Source: an uncultured Pseudobutyrivibrio sp.
GTDB lineage: Bacteria > Bacillota > Clostridia > Lachnospirales > Lachnospiraceae
Direction of reading: 5' to 3'
Length of the DNA stretch: 64,000 nucleotides
Assembly (NCBI GenBank): GCA_900546435.1
Contig: URCQ01000002.1
Coordinates: 1 to 64,000, forward strand
Below the pieces are notes generated by a model. That model made no database searches and had not been told where the DNA came from. It saw only the letters and a list, made by a program, of their open reading frames with translations. A program made the translations under genes and the position numbers. Positions 1 to 8,931 of this stretch are shown in pieces (position 1 is the first letter of the stretch; every line of letters begins with the position of its first letter).

Positions 1-53
1 TTTCCTGCTCTCATACCCATAGTTCTTCACTTGCGTGGGTATCTTGCTTGTTT

Positions 54-680
54 TTATATCTCCATACCAAACTGTTTCAAGTCAACTCTGCCATTTTCAA
101 CAACAATGCCTTCTTCTCTCAAACGCGCTGCCTGCTCTTCTGCTCCGCCAAAAGCGAACGCATCACACAATTCTCCCTTTGCATTCACAACACGAAAACA
201 CGGAATATGCTCCGGGTCTGGATTTTTGTGTAACGCATTTCCCACCGCACGACACATTTTCTCATTTCCAGCCATCTTTGCCACCTGCGCATAGGTTGCA
301 ACTTTCCCCTTGGGAATCCGCTTTACAGCATCATAAATACGTTTGGTCGGGCTATCTGTCACCAAATCATAACTTTCCGCAATCATACGCTTGATTTCTG
401 CATCAGGAATGCTTCCATCTAAGCGAATGGTATTCCAATGCTCCTTATTCTGATGATATCCCGGCATAACAGCCTCATAGGCATCTCGCCAGAAATCACG
501 CCACTGCGGATCCACTTTTACATTTATATGAACCGCCCCATCCATATCGTATGTCCATAAAAAAGCCTTCTTACTCCCTTTTATACGAACCAGTTGCCAG
601 TTTGGATCATGAAATGGCGCATCCTGGTATGTTCCTGGAAGTGAAAGCCCGTATGTAAGCGCTTCTTCCCGTGTTCTCAT
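54..680 (-). CDS. YjbR/MmcQ domain fused to an MGMT-like (alkyltransferase-like) domain
   Basis: The 208-residue product has two parts. Residues about 1-95 resemble the YjbR/MmcQ family, a small DNA-binding-like fold of uncertain function. Residues about 105-200 resemble the DNA-binding/active-site domain of O6-alkylguanine-DNA alkyltransferase. The arginine-finger stretch (CRAVGNAL) and the active-site loop are visible. The loop reads IPCFRVV where repair enzymes have IPCHRVV, so the acceptor Cys is kept but the neighbouring His is Phe. It could be a true transferase with altered activation or a non-catalytic lesion binder. The start is set at the ATG at 680 because AAAGGAG lies about 8 nt upstream; a longer frame opening at 704 has no such site. 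It is separate from the amylase gene on its right. Family calls are good; activity is uncertain. Confidence 0.85.
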   Translation of the reverse strand: MRTREEALTYGLSLPGTYQDAPFHDPNWQLVRIKGSKKAFLWTYDMDGAVHINVKVDPQWRDFWRDAYEAVMPGYHQNKEHWNTIRLDGSIPDAEIKRMIAESYDLVTDSPTKRIYDAVKRIPKGKVATYAQVAKMAGNEKMCRAVGNALHKNPDPEHIPCFRVVNAKGELCDAFAFGGAEEQAARLREEGIVVENGRVDLKQFGMEI

Positions 681-765
681 GATGCCTCGCTCCTTTCCAT
701 GCAAATTTCCACACTATTCCATCTTTTTGTCTTCAGCTATAATTTTCTATTTCTTCTCCCAGAAA

Positions 766-2802
766 TCATAGTTCCTGCTTAAAGACCATACCACTGTAAG
801 GCGTTAATTCCACATGCATCGTACCATTTTGTACTTCATGTTTTGAAGGCATAATGGAATATCCTTTTTCATTGGTCATCATTGCACTCTGCATCCAGCC
901 ATCCGTCACTTCTGCCAGATAAACCGGTATATCTGCTTCTACCATATCTTTTCCAACATTCACAACAACGACATAACGCTCCTGCTCATTAAAACGCCCA
1001 TACGAAACATAATCTTTTCCATGCGCTAAAAAGCGGAACGATCCACGACGTAACGCACTGCTGCATTTATGCACCATAATCATATCGCGATGATAATCAA
1101 GCAAAGGATAATTTGCCTTGCCCCACGGATAGGTTCGTCGGTTATCCGGATCCGTAAATCCACACACACCAGCCTCATCACCATAGTAAAGCGTTGGTGC
1201 TCCCGGCCAGGTCATCTGCATCAAAACAGCCACTTTATACAATGGAATATTGATGTCCTCAGATGCTGCTTCCACACCCAGCGCAGATGCCCTTCCCACC
1301 TTATGATTTGTTCTGGTCAGAAAGCGCGAATGATCATGGTTAGACAGCTGGTTCATTGCCGTATGCAATGAAGAACCTGTAAATTTTGTCATGTAATAAC
1401 GCATAGCATTTTCAAATCGCTCACTATCGCCTTGCGCTGCCGGTTCATATGCATCACTGTGCTTTTCCATTCCTGTCACAAAATAGGAAATTGGCTCCAT
1501 AAAAGCATCATAATTCATCACCGTATCCCACGCATCCCCCTGCAGCCAGGACGACGCGTCGCCGTAATGCTCTGCCAAAATAATTGCGTCCGGGTTGGCT
1601 TCCTTGACAGCTTTACGGAAGTCCCGCCAAAACTGATGATTAAACTCCGCGCTATGCCCTAGATCTGCTGCTACATCCAAACGCCAGCCATCTGCATTAA
1701 AAGGTGGTGATACCCACTTTTTTCCAATATCCAAAATATACTGATACAGTTCCTGTGAATCTTCATAGTTTAATTTTGGCAGCGTGTCATATCCCCACCA
1801 GCCTTCATATGTTCTATTATCCGGCCAGGCATTCTCATCTGCAAAACGAAAATAATGGCGGTATGGACTGTTTGCGTCCTCATATGCTCCCGGTGCGTAT
1901 CCTTTTTCTGCACGGTATACCTTTTCCCGGTTCAACCATTTATTGAAGGAGCCGCAATGATTAAAGACGCCGTCCAAAATGACACGGATCCCTTTTGCGT
2001 GAGCCTCTTCGATAAATTCCGCAAAAAATTGATTGGATGCCTCCAAGTTTTCTTTGGATGTAACACGATTGATAAAACGGCTTGCACCTGCATTATCTCC
2101 TGCTTCCGACGGCAAAAGTTCACCCTCATCAATCACAATCTTTCCGTAATGTGGATCAATATGGTCATAGTCTGCAATATCATATTTATGATTGGAAGGC
2201 GAGACAAACAGTGGATTAAAGTAAATCACTTCCACGCCCAGACTCTTCAGATAGTACAGCTTCTGGCGCACCCCTTCCAAATCACCACCATAAAAATCTG
2301 CCACGTCAAAATGAGCATTTGGCAACTGCTCCCAATCTTTAATCTGATGGCTCATCGTATTGATATAATGATATTCCCGATCCAGCACATCGTTCGAGGG
2401 ATCACCATTTGCAAAACGATCTACCAGAATCTGATACATAATCGCACCTTTTGCCCAATCCGGTGTCTCAAAGCCCGGTATAATACGGAAGAAATATTCC
2501 GGTCGTGCCTCCTGGCTCACACCAAATTTATCATAAAAACATTGTTCTTCTTCGTTCTCCCGAATAGAAAAACAATAAGAAAAGATTGCATCCTCCAACT
2601 TCACCTGTGTCTCATAATAATCAAATACATCACCCGCATGCACCATTTGCATCAGATAATGCATTCCTTTTGTCAAAAGGTAAATTTCACATATATGTCC
2701 ATGAGCCACACGCAAACGTATGGTTACGGTATCCCCCGGCTTAGGTTCCATCGGTATCACATACTGCCCTGTCTCATCGCTGTATATTGCTTCTGTGTTC
2801 AT
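766..2802 (-). CDS. Neopullulanase / maltogenic-amylase-type glycoside hydrolase (GH13)
   Basis: A 678-residue alpha-amylase superfamily enzyme expected to hydrolyse alpha-1,4 (and possibly alpha-1,6) links in maltodextrins, cyclodextrins or pullulan. Residues 1-110 form an N-terminal beta domain of the CBM34 kind. The catalytic barrel carries the conserved regions: DGVFNH at 277-282, nucleophile Asp376 in GWRLDVA, acid/base Glu411 in ILAEHYG, and NHD at 488-490. No signal peptide is seen, so it is probably cytoplasmic and acts on imported or stored glucan, which fits the pgm and glgC/glgD genes elsewhere in the window. GAGGGCGAGG precedes the ATG. It appears to be a single-gene unit, separated from ftsH by a 370-bp gap with a terminator. 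Exact specificity within GH13 cannot be read from sequence alone. Confidence 0.9.
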   Translation of the reverse strand: MNTEAIYSDETGQYVIPMEPKPGDTVTIRLRVAHGHICEIYLLTKGMHYLMQMVHAGDVFDYYETQVKLEDAIFSYCFSIRENEEEQCFYDKFGVSQEARPEYFFRIIPGFETPDWAKGAIMYQILVDRFANGDPSNDVLDREYHYINTMSHQIKDWEQLPNAHFDVADFYGGDLEGVRQKLYYLKSLGVEVIYFNPLFVSPSNHKYDIADYDHIDPHYGKIVIDEGELLPSEAGDNAGASRFINRVTSKENLEASNQFFAEFIEEAHAKGIRVILDGVFNHCGSFNKWLNREKVYRAEKGYAPGAYEDANSPYRHYFRFADENAWPDNRTYEGWWGYDTLPKLNYEDSQELYQYILDIGKKWVSPPFNADGWRLDVAADLGHSAEFNHQFWRDFRKAVKEANPDAIILAEHYGDASSWLQGDAWDTVMNYDAFMEPISYFVTGMEKHSDAYEPAAQGDSERFENAMRYYMTKFTGSSLHTAMNQLSNHDHSRFLTRTNHKVGRASALGVEAASEDINIPLYKVAVLMQMTWPGAPTLYYGDEAGVCGFTDPDNRRTYPWGKANYPLLDYHRDMIMVHKCSSALRRGSFRFLAHGKDYVSYGRFNEQERYVVVVNVGKDMVEADIPVYLAEVTDGWMQSAMMTNEKGYSIMPSKHEVQNGTMHVELTPYSGMVFKQEL

Positions 2803-2907
2803 ATCCTCGCCCTCTTATTTCATACGATTTTTCTATATTTTCATCATAACTAGTTTTCTTTCTCTTTTCTAGGGATTTTTGTAGAATTTGTAGAATATTT
2901 ATACAAA

Positions 2908-2941
2908 GTAAAAAAGACAGCTATCGAACGCTGCCTTTTTA
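2908..2941 (-). terminator. Putative intrinsic terminator downstream of ftsH
   Basis: An imperfect inverted repeat (AAAAAG-A-CAGC ... GCTG-C-CTTTTT) with T-runs on both sides can fold on either strand. It lies about 230 bp past the ftsH stop and upstream of the amylase gene. Apart from this hairpin and the possible small ORF at 3027-3143, I see nothing assignable in the 2803-3172 gap. Confidence 0.5.
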
Positions 2942-3026
2942 GGAGAAGGTATTTTTACTATGGGGTTAGCAAAAATATTTATATAATGTATTGGGGGGTT
3001 TTTACGATTGTTATTATATAATGCGT

Positions 3027-3143
3027 CTACCGATAAGTGTTCACAAAGTTACCAATTTCACAAGCAACTTTTTGTGCACTTTGTACAATTTTAGACGTTT
3101 CACTCATAAATAACAACCGTTTCCCCTTTATTTTTTCATCCAT
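3027..3143 (-). CDS. Possible small ORF (38 aa) directly downstream of ftsH
   Basis: An ATG-initiated frame of 38 codons begins 30 bp after the ftsH stop. An in-frame GTG at 3165-3167 could extend it by 8 codons. The predicted peptide is mixed and polar, starts with a basic segment (KIKGKR), and contains one Cys. The Shine-Dalgarno signal is poor: AAGG abuts the ATG. I do not recognise the peptide and it may be spurious. It is listed because it fills an otherwise empty stretch in the direction of the ftsH operon. Confidence 0.22.
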   Translation of the reverse strand: MDEKIKGKRLLFMSETSKIVQSAQKVACEIGNFVNTYR

Positions 3144-3172
3144 CCTTCGAAAGAATGATAAAAACACCTTGC

Positions 3173-5032
3173 TTAAATTCCTTCTACAACCACACCTTCT
3201 TCTTCCGGCTGTGGAAATGATGCGCCATCAAACAAAGCTTCAAACTCTTCACGACCAATCTTTTCTTTCTCAAGTAACAGTTCTGCACACTTGTGCAATA
3301 CCTCTTCATGTTCTTTGATCAGATTTGTCGCCTTTGTATAGCACTCTTCAATAATACGTTTGACTTCACCATCAATCGTCGTTGCTACATTCTCCCCATA
3401 CCCTCTGGTATGTGCAAGATCTCTTCCGATGAAAACTTCATCCTCTTCATTGTCGTAATTGATTGGTCCTACCTCTGCAGAGAAACCATACTTGGTAACC
3501 ATATCTTTTGCAGTCTGGGTTGCCTTTTTAATATCAGAAGATGCTCCTGTCGTAATATCATCAAATATGATTTCTTCTGCCACACGACCACCTAAGGAAA
3601 CAACAATGTCTTGTAACATTTTTCCCTTTGTATTGAACATCTCATCTTTTTCCGGAAGTGGCATCGTATAGCCAGCCGCTCCTTGTCCGGTAGGAATGAT
3701 GGATACCGAATACACCGGTCCTACATCTGGAAGTACATGGAAAAGAATTGCATGACCTGCTTCATGATATGCTGTGATTTTCTTTTCCTTTTCAGAAATA
3801 ATACGGCTCTTTTTCTCCGTACCAAGTCCAACCTTCACAAAAGATCTCTTGATATCACTCTGGCAGATATATACTCTTCCTTCTTTTGCCGCAAGAATCG
3901 CTGCCTCGTTTAACAGATTTTCCAAATCCGCACCGGTAAATCCCGCTGTTGTCTGCGCAATCTGTTTCAAATCCACATCATCGCCCAATGGCTTGTTTTT
4001 TGCATGCACATGCAAAATCTCCTCACGTCCACCAACATCCGGGCGGCCCACAAAGACTTTTCGGTCAAATCGGCCTGGACGTAAAATCGCAGGGTCCAAA
4101 ATATCTACACGGTTCGTCGCTGCCATTACGATGATTCCCTCATTCACACCAAAACCATCCATCTCTACGAGCATCTGGTTCAAGGTCTGTTCACGCTCAT
4201 CATGGCCACCGCCCATACCGGTTCCACGTCGTCTTGCCACGGCGTCAATTTCATCGATAAAAACAATACAAGGTGCATTTTTCTTTGCTTCCGCAAAAAG
4301 ATCTCTCACACGGGAAGCACCAACACCGACAAACATTTCCACGAAATCAGAACCGGAAATACTAAAGAATGGCACACCGGCCTCTCCTGCCACTGCTTTT
4401 GCAAGCAATGTCTTACCTGTTCCCGGAGGTCCCACAAGAATCAATCCCTTTGGAATACGTGCACCGACTTTGGTGTATTTTGCAGGATCTTTCAAAAAGT
4501 CAACAATCTCCGCCAACTCTTCTTTTTCTTCCTGAAGACCGGCAACCTGCGCAAAGCGCACTTGCATCTTATCCTGCGTCGTCATCGTCGCACGGCTTTT
4601 CCCAAAATTCATCATCTTGGCATTCGCTCCGCCGCCCCCTTGCGATTGGGCGTTCATCATCATCATAAACAGGATAAATACCACTGCAACCACGATTAAC
4701 ATTGGAAGCAAACTTTCCATAAATCCACTCTTTGGAACATCATTTAAAGTGTAATCCACACCTGCCTCATCGAGTGTATCCTGCAACTGTCCCACATCCG
4801 ATACATTCATAACAAACGTACCGCCTGCCGTTGTTGTGATTCTGACCGAACCTGTCGGAACCTGTTCATTCTGGCGAATGACTGCAGATTGTATCTCACC
4901 TTTTTCCAGAGCCTTTGTAAACTGACTTGCTGTATAAGTCGCTGTCGTCGGATTTGACATTGCATACCAAATGCACGCTACAATCATAATCAGGACAACA
5001 TACAGCCCAAGACCCGCTCTTCTCTTTTTCAA
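3173..5032 (-). CDS. ftsH: ATP-dependent zinc metalloprotease FtsH
   Basis: A membrane-anchored AAA+ protease that degrades unstable and misassembled membrane and cytosolic proteins. Two transmembrane helices (about residues 8-26 and 106-126) flank an extracytoplasmic domain. The AAA module has Walker A GPPGTGKT at 201-208 and Walker B IVFIDE near 256-261. The protease zinc motif HEAGH is at 423-427. The length of 619 residues is normal for the family. The start is a TTG with a strong AAAGGAGG at 6-nt spacing. It is the last gene of the spoIIE-tilS-hpt-ftsH string and starts 13 nt after hpt. The same tilS-hpt-ftsH order is well known in Firmicutes, which supports all three calls. Confidence 0.98.
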   Translation of the reverse strand: MKKRRAGLGLYVVLIMIVACIWYAMSNPTTATYTASQFTKALEKGEIQSAVIRQNEQVPTGSVRITTTAGGTFVMNVSDVGQLQDTLDEAGVDYTLNDVPKSGFMESLLPMLIVVAVVFILFMMMMNAQSQGGGGANAKMMNFGKSRATMTTQDKMQVRFAQVAGLQEEKEELAEIVDFLKDPAKYTKVGARIPKGLILVGPPGTGKTLLAKAVAGEAGVPFFSISGSDFVEMFVGVGASRVRDLFAEAKKNAPCIVFIDEIDAVARRRGTGMGGGHDEREQTLNQMLVEMDGFGVNEGIIVMAATNRVDILDPAILRPGRFDRKVFVGRPDVGGREEILHVHAKNKPLGDDVDLKQIAQTTAGFTGADLENLLNEAAILAAKEGRVYICQSDIKRSFVKVGLGTEKKSRIISEKEKKITAYHEAGHAILFHVLPDVGPVYSVSIIPTGQGAAGYTMPLPEKDEMFNTKGKMLQDIVVSLGGRVAEEIIFDDITTGASSDIKKATQTAKDMVTKYGFSAEVGPINYDNEEDEVFIGRDLAHTRGYGENVATTIDGEVKRIIEECYTKATNLIKEHEEVLHKCAELLLEKEKIGREEFEALFDGASFPQPEEEGVVVEGI

Positions 5033-5045
5033 TGATTGCCTCCTT

Positions 5046-5567
5046 TTATAACTCTACAACTCCAATATATGGCAGGTTACGATACTTCTGGTCATAATCA
5101 AGTCCATAACCTACAACAAATTCGTCTGGAATGGTAAAGCCAACATAATCTACATCCACATCTACTTCTCTACGATCTGGTTTATCTAACATTGTGCACA
5201 AACGAACGCTCTTGGCATTGCGATCCTTAAATACATCCTGTAAGAAATGCAATGTATTACCACTATCGATAATATCTTCTACAATCAAGACGTTGCGTCC
5301 GTCAACCGGGATCTCAACGTCACTCTTAATCTTTACTTCTCCACTAGAAACGGTTCCCGCGCCATAGCTCGATGTTGTCATAAAATCAATTGTTACCGGA
5401 ACTGTAATTCTCTTTGCGAGTTCACAGGCAAAGAAAGATGCTCCACGTAAAATACAAATCACATAAACGCTTTCTCCCTCATAATCCTTGCTGATCTGCT
5501 CTCCCAGTTCTGCAATTCTTGCCGCCAAATCTGCTTCCGAAATCATTTCTCTGATGGTTTCACTCAT
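5046..5567 (-). CDS. hpt: Hypoxanthine-guanine phosphoribosyltransferase
   Basis: This 173-residue purine salvage enzyme transfers the phosphoribosyl group of PRPP to hypoxanthine or guanine. The PRPP-binding loop VLIVEDIIDSGNT is clear, and the length matches bacterial HPRTs. Two candidate ATGs lie 6 nt apart. The inner one (5567) is chosen because GGAGGAG then sits 7 nt upstream, whereas the outer one is only about 2-3 nt away. The gene overlaps the tail of tilS by 8 nt, which suggests translational coupling. In Bacillus the TilS-HprT pair also regulates ftsH; whether that holds here is unknown. Confidence 0.96.
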   Translation of the reverse strand: MSETIREMISEADLAARIAELGEQISKDYEGESVYVICILRGASFFACELAKRITVPVTIDFMTTSSYGAGTVSSGEVKIKSDVEIPVDGRNVLIVEDIIDSGNTLHFLQDVFKDRNAKSVRLCTMLDKPDRREVDVDVDYVGFTIPDEFVVGYGLDYDQKYRNLPYIGVVEL

Positions 5568-6987
5568 AATCATTCTCCTCCAAAACTTGTATTTTTAGTA
5601 TTCTTTTTGTATGTTCGTCTATTTTATAATGTGTACTAATCCGGTATCCAATCGCCCAAATCACATGACTTCCCTCGCACACGAGCGGTACGCAATCACG
5701 CTGTTCCCGTGGCACCTTTTCGTTCACAAAATAATCCTGCAAACGCTTGTGACCGCCTGACGATGTCACCGTCAAATAGTCTCCCTCACGCCTGTGGCGT
5801 AAACAAATAGCACTCTTTATCTTATCATAATCAAACCATTTCGTATAGAATTTTCTAGGAATTTCCGCCGTTACATCCATGGGTTCTACCGATAAACAGA
5901 TTTTTTGCCCCTGATTTGGCAAAGACAGACATATTCCTTTGCACAATTCCTCCTTTGACAGCACTTGATTCCATGAAAAATTATCACTATGTTCCTGTTT
6001 CTTTTGCATCTGCAATCCTTCATAAGTTCGCCAGACACAAAGATGATACGGCAAATCCATGCGTTGTCCCGTCTGGGCAAATAGCAATCGCTCCATTCCC
6101 TGCAAATGCGTTGTACTGATATCTCTTGCTCCCGGCACATAAGATAGCAACCATAAATACAAAATCTCGCATCGCATAAATGCCGGTTGCGATATCACAC
6201 GTTCTGCCAAAAGCACATTTTCCCGCTGTGCTGTTTTTAGATGCTTCGCTGCTTCCTTTTTGATATAATCCGCAACCTGCCCAAGATAAAGCGCTTCCCT
6301 TCCAAGATGCTCTATGGCCTGTGCGTTGATTTTTTGTAATTCCGGCATTACCTGATGACGCAGGCGATTCCGGTCATACTGCAAGTCCGTGTTACTGCTA
6401 TCCTCGCAAAACGTTTGCTGCAATTCTTCCAAATACACTTCGATTTCCTGCCGCGTTACCACCAAAAAAGGACGTATGATGCGCTCTCTTCGCACTGGCA
6501 TACCACGCATACCATCAATTCCTGTCCCACGCGCCAAATGAAACAGCATCGTCTCGCCATTATCATCTGCATGATGTGCCACTGCAATATGCACCGGATG
6601 CCCCATCTCCTTTTCCCAGGCTTCTGCTTCTTGTATGAGTGCCTGATAGCGTGCCGTCCGCGCCATTTCTTCCACTGCTGCATGCGCCTTTATGGCCTGT
6701 GCAATCTGTTCGCCCACTGCAACCGATGTCTCAGCTATACCATATGTCCTACACAATTCTTCCACAAAATACTGGTCGCGCAGGCTCTCATCTCCACGAA
6801 TCCCGTGTTCCACATGGACACAACGAATAGATATCTGAAGACGCTCCTTTACGTGATCAAAAAAGCGAAGAAGTGCCACCGAATCTGCGCCGCCGGACAC
6901 GCCAATTACGACGCCATCATCAGGTTGCACCAATGCTTCCTGTACTATAAAATTACATACCCTGTCCTCAAATTCCTTTCGCTGCAT
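5560..6987 (-). CDS. tilS: tRNA(Ile)-lysidine synthase TilS
   Basis: TilS ligates lysine to C34 of the tRNA-Ile CAU anticodon, changing both its charging and its decoding of AUA. The PP-loop ATP pyrophosphatase motif SGGADS is at residues 31-36. The long C-terminal part ends in the TilS substrate-binding domain (around LRHRREGDYL to the end). The length of 475 residues fits the long form. The Shine-Dalgarno GGAAAGG lies inside the last codons of spoIIE, three bases before this start, so spoIIE and tilS are co-transcribed and coupled. The 3' end overlaps hpt. Confidence 0.96.
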   Translation of the reverse strand: MQRKEFEDRVCNFIVQEALVQPDDGVVIGVSGGADSVALLRFFDHVKERLQISIRCVHVEHGIRGDESLRDQYFVEELCRTYGIAETSVAVGEQIAQAIKAHAAVEEMARTARYQALIQEAEAWEKEMGHPVHIAVAHHADDNGETMLFHLARGTGIDGMRGMPVRRERIIRPFLVVTRQEIEVYLEELQQTFCEDSSNTDLQYDRNRLRHQVMPELQKINAQAIEHLGREALYLGQVADYIKKEAAKHLKTAQRENVLLAERVISQPAFMRCEILYLWLLSYVPGARDISTTHLQGMERLLFAQTGQRMDLPYHLCVWRTYEGLQMQKKQEHSDNFSWNQVLSKEELCKGICLSLPNQGQKICLSVEPMDVTAEIPRKFYTKWFDYDKIKSAICLRHRREGDYLTVTSSGGHKRLQDYFVNEKVPREQRDCVPLVCEGSHVIWAIGYRISTHYKIDEHTKRILKIQVLEENDYE

Positions 6988-6990
6988 GTA

Positions 6991-8829
6991 TTACCTTTCC
7001 AATGCCTTTAACACCAGCACCGTCATATCATCCGCAATGGTTCCTCCTGTAAAGAGTAAAACACGTTCCATAATCTTTCGTGCAAATGTCACGGCATCCG
7101 TATCTGTCAATTCCTGAATCAATTCGCGCAGCATTTCCACTGCATCCTCTACTTGCAAATATTCTAACACACCATCCGTAACCAGCACAAGGTAATCGCC
7201 CGGTTCTAAGTAGCTGCGGCTTGGCAGCGTGTCCAAAGAACTGCTCGCTCCCATCGGAAGACTACTTGCCTCGATTACTTCTGTACGCCTCTTGTGCCGC
7301 ACAAATGACACGTGTGCCCCGACTTTATAAAAATCGACAATTCCCGTGTATTCATCAATGATACAGGCATCCAATGTTGAAAACCTCTCTGCATCTGCGC
7401 CAAAAATCATTGCCGCATTCATCAGACGCAATGCCATATCTGCCAAAAATCCGGCTTCCATAAATTGTAAGAACAGATTTACGACCGTATCACTCTCTTC
7501 ATGCGCCCTTGTTCCACTCCCCATTCCATCGGAAAGTGCCATCACAAACGTTCCATTTTCTAAACGTTTTGTTCCAAAACTATCACCCGATATCGTCTGT
7601 TTTTGCTGAAGCATTTTTGAGACTCCATACGTACATGCAATCTTTGGGCGCGTCACAAACACATATCGCGCGCGATCACGTCCTACGATATTACGATTTT
7701 CTTCCGCCATAACAAGGGGTTCGCTGACACAGCTTTCTAACATTGCAAGTACTTCCTTGCTTGTCGTACAAATACCGGGGCGCGCAGCAAGTTCCATCAC
7801 GATACGGCATGTTCCATTTTTTCTCCGATAAAAATGAAGTTCCCATACCCGAAGTCCGACTTCACGTAATTGGAACCGGATTTTTGCTATGTGCAGGCGC
7901 TCCTTCTCATCACAAAGTTCATCCTGCTCCATCGCATCTTCCATAAAATATGCCATAGCATCCATCTGTCCCGCTATCATTTCCCGGTGTTCACACAAAC
8001 GTCGATACCAGGACAAATTAAGTTCCGTTCTCTCGAAAATCCCAAGCGCCTCCCGAATCAAAAGTTCTGCGCGCTCGCACTGCTTCTCAATTTTTTCCTC
8101 CAATGCCGGATCTATCACTTGTCCATTCTGCGCCTGGGTAAACAAAGACTCCATGGTCACTGCCATTTCGCTTCCGGTAGCAAAACAGACATCGTAATGT
8201 CCGCACCGACCACAGATGCGTTCTTTTAACTCCTGCTGCATCACAATGCCCACATCCGTTTTGCTTTCCTGTGGGCAGACAAGCGCTTCCATACTTTTTG
8301 CAAGGCCACTCATCGCGCGCGAATAAGGACTCGATATCTGTGACATCGCATACTTTCTTTTTTTCTTTGATGTCTTTGCAATCAGTGCCTCACATATACC
8401 AAGCGCCCATGCTACAACGTACGTTCCTCCCGCTACCAGCATGCCTTCGAGTGGTGGAATAAAAATCCATGGCACGCGCATGCGCTGTGCCGCCGTCATC
8501 ACCTGACCTCCATATGAAACCGCCACAAGAATCATCCCAAGCATTACTGCCTGTCCAAAATGGCGCAAAGCAACGTGCATATGCCAAAAAATGGAAAGCA
8601 CCACCATCCATACCAAAAAAACTATGCCATAGCGAAACAACGATGCAATCGGCAAAAACAATACCATCCATAAATAGAAAAAAGGCACACACACGCGGCG
8701 ATTTTCCTCTTCCAGATAAAATGCACCGAATATGATTGCCACCAATGGATAACACCCCAATATCTTCACATGACATGCCAATGCTCCTAGCACCAAGCAT
8801 ACTAATGTTCTCGCAACCTGATCCTTCAT
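6991..8829 (-). CDS. spoIIE: Stage II sporulation protein E (PP2C phosphatase)
   Basis: SpoIIE is a membrane serine phosphatase that dephosphorylates SpoIIAA, freeing sigma-F in the forespore, and it takes part in asymmetric division. The N-terminal about 150 residues are strongly hydrophobic with several transmembrane helices. A linker region follows, and then the PP2C domain with the metal-binding motifs LSDGMGSG and LVTDGVLE and a terminal DDMTVLVLK. At 612 residues it is shorter than the roughly 827-residue Bacillus protein, mainly because it has fewer membrane helices (about half). The ATG at 8829 is chosen because GGAGG lies 6 nt upstream; the longer GTG-initiated frame from 8904 would run through the promoter and the divIC terminator. 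It is the first gene of the spoIIE-tilS-hpt-ftsH transcript. Confidence 0.95.
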   Translation of the reverse strand: MKDQVARTLVCLVLGALACHVKILGCYPLVAIIFGAFYLEEENRRVCVPFFYLWMVLFLPIASLFRYGIVFLVWMVVLSIFWHMHVALRHFGQAVMLGMILVAVSYGGQVMTAAQRMRVPWIFIPPLEGMLVAGGTYVVAWALGICEALIAKTSKKKRKYAMSQISSPYSRAMSGLAKSMEALVCPQESKTDVGIVMQQELKERICGRCGHYDVCFATGSEMAVTMESLFTQAQNGQVIDPALEEKIEKQCERAELLIREALGIFERTELNLSWYRRLCEHREMIAGQMDAMAYFMEDAMEQDELCDEKERLHIAKIRFQLREVGLRVWELHFYRRKNGTCRIVMELAARPGICTTSKEVLAMLESCVSEPLVMAEENRNIVGRDRARYVFVTRPKIACTYGVSKMLQQKQTISGDSFGTKRLENGTFVMALSDGMGSGTRAHEESDTVVNLFLQFMEAGFLADMALRLMNAAMIFGADAERFSTLDACIIDEYTGIVDFYKVGAHVSFVRHKRRTEVIEASSLPMGASSSLDTLPSRSYLEPGDYLVLVTDGVLEYLQVEDAVEMLRELIQELTDTDAVTFARKIMERVLLFTGGTIADDMTVLVLKALER

Positions 8830-8859
8830 AATACGCCTCCTATTTTCCTTACAGAGGCT

Positions 8860-8892
8860 ATTATAAAAGGACTTCCTCGCAGTATTTGTCAA
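8860..8892 (-). promoter_or_regulatory. spoIIE promoter with 21-bp spacer and overlapping 0A-box-like site
   Basis: On the minus strand a perfect TTGACA (8887-8892) and a perfect TATAAT (8860-8865) are separated by 21 bp, too far for ordinary sigma-A recognition. In Bacillus, spoIIE and spoIIG promoters have the same abnormal 21-22-bp spacing and need Spo0A~P. The plus strand of the -35 region reads TGTCAAA, one mismatch from the 0A box TGTCGAA. The distance to the spoIIE start is about 30 bp. The role is inferred by analogy. Confidence 0.7.
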
Positions 8893-8901
8893 AGGAAGTC
8901 C
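8865..8901 (-). terminator. divIC-operon terminator overlapping the spoIIE promoter
   Basis: Nine-base perfect arms (8869-8877 and 8893-8901) are separated by a 15-nt loop and followed on the minus strand by TTTT. It terminates transcription arriving from yabQ/divIC. The spoIIE -35 hexamer lies in its loop and the -10 just past its T-tract. Confidence 0.75.
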
Positions 8902-8931
8902 CACTTATCTTTTTTCTATCATCTTTATCTT

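Noticed and set aside
8..41. Inverted repeat ATACCCA ... TGGGTAT near the left edge
   Set aside because: No T-run on either strand and too close to the window edge to judge; not called a terminator.
1855..2853. Plus-strand 332-codon frame opposite the amylase gene
   Set aside because: A shadow of the GH13 coding strand with no recognisable domain; several other long opposite-strand frames (for example 3774-4535 and 54504-54909) were dismissed for the same reason.
8829..8904. Longer GTG-initiated SpoIIE
   Set aside because: The extension spans the terminator and promoter; the ATG at 8829 has GGAGG at good spacing.
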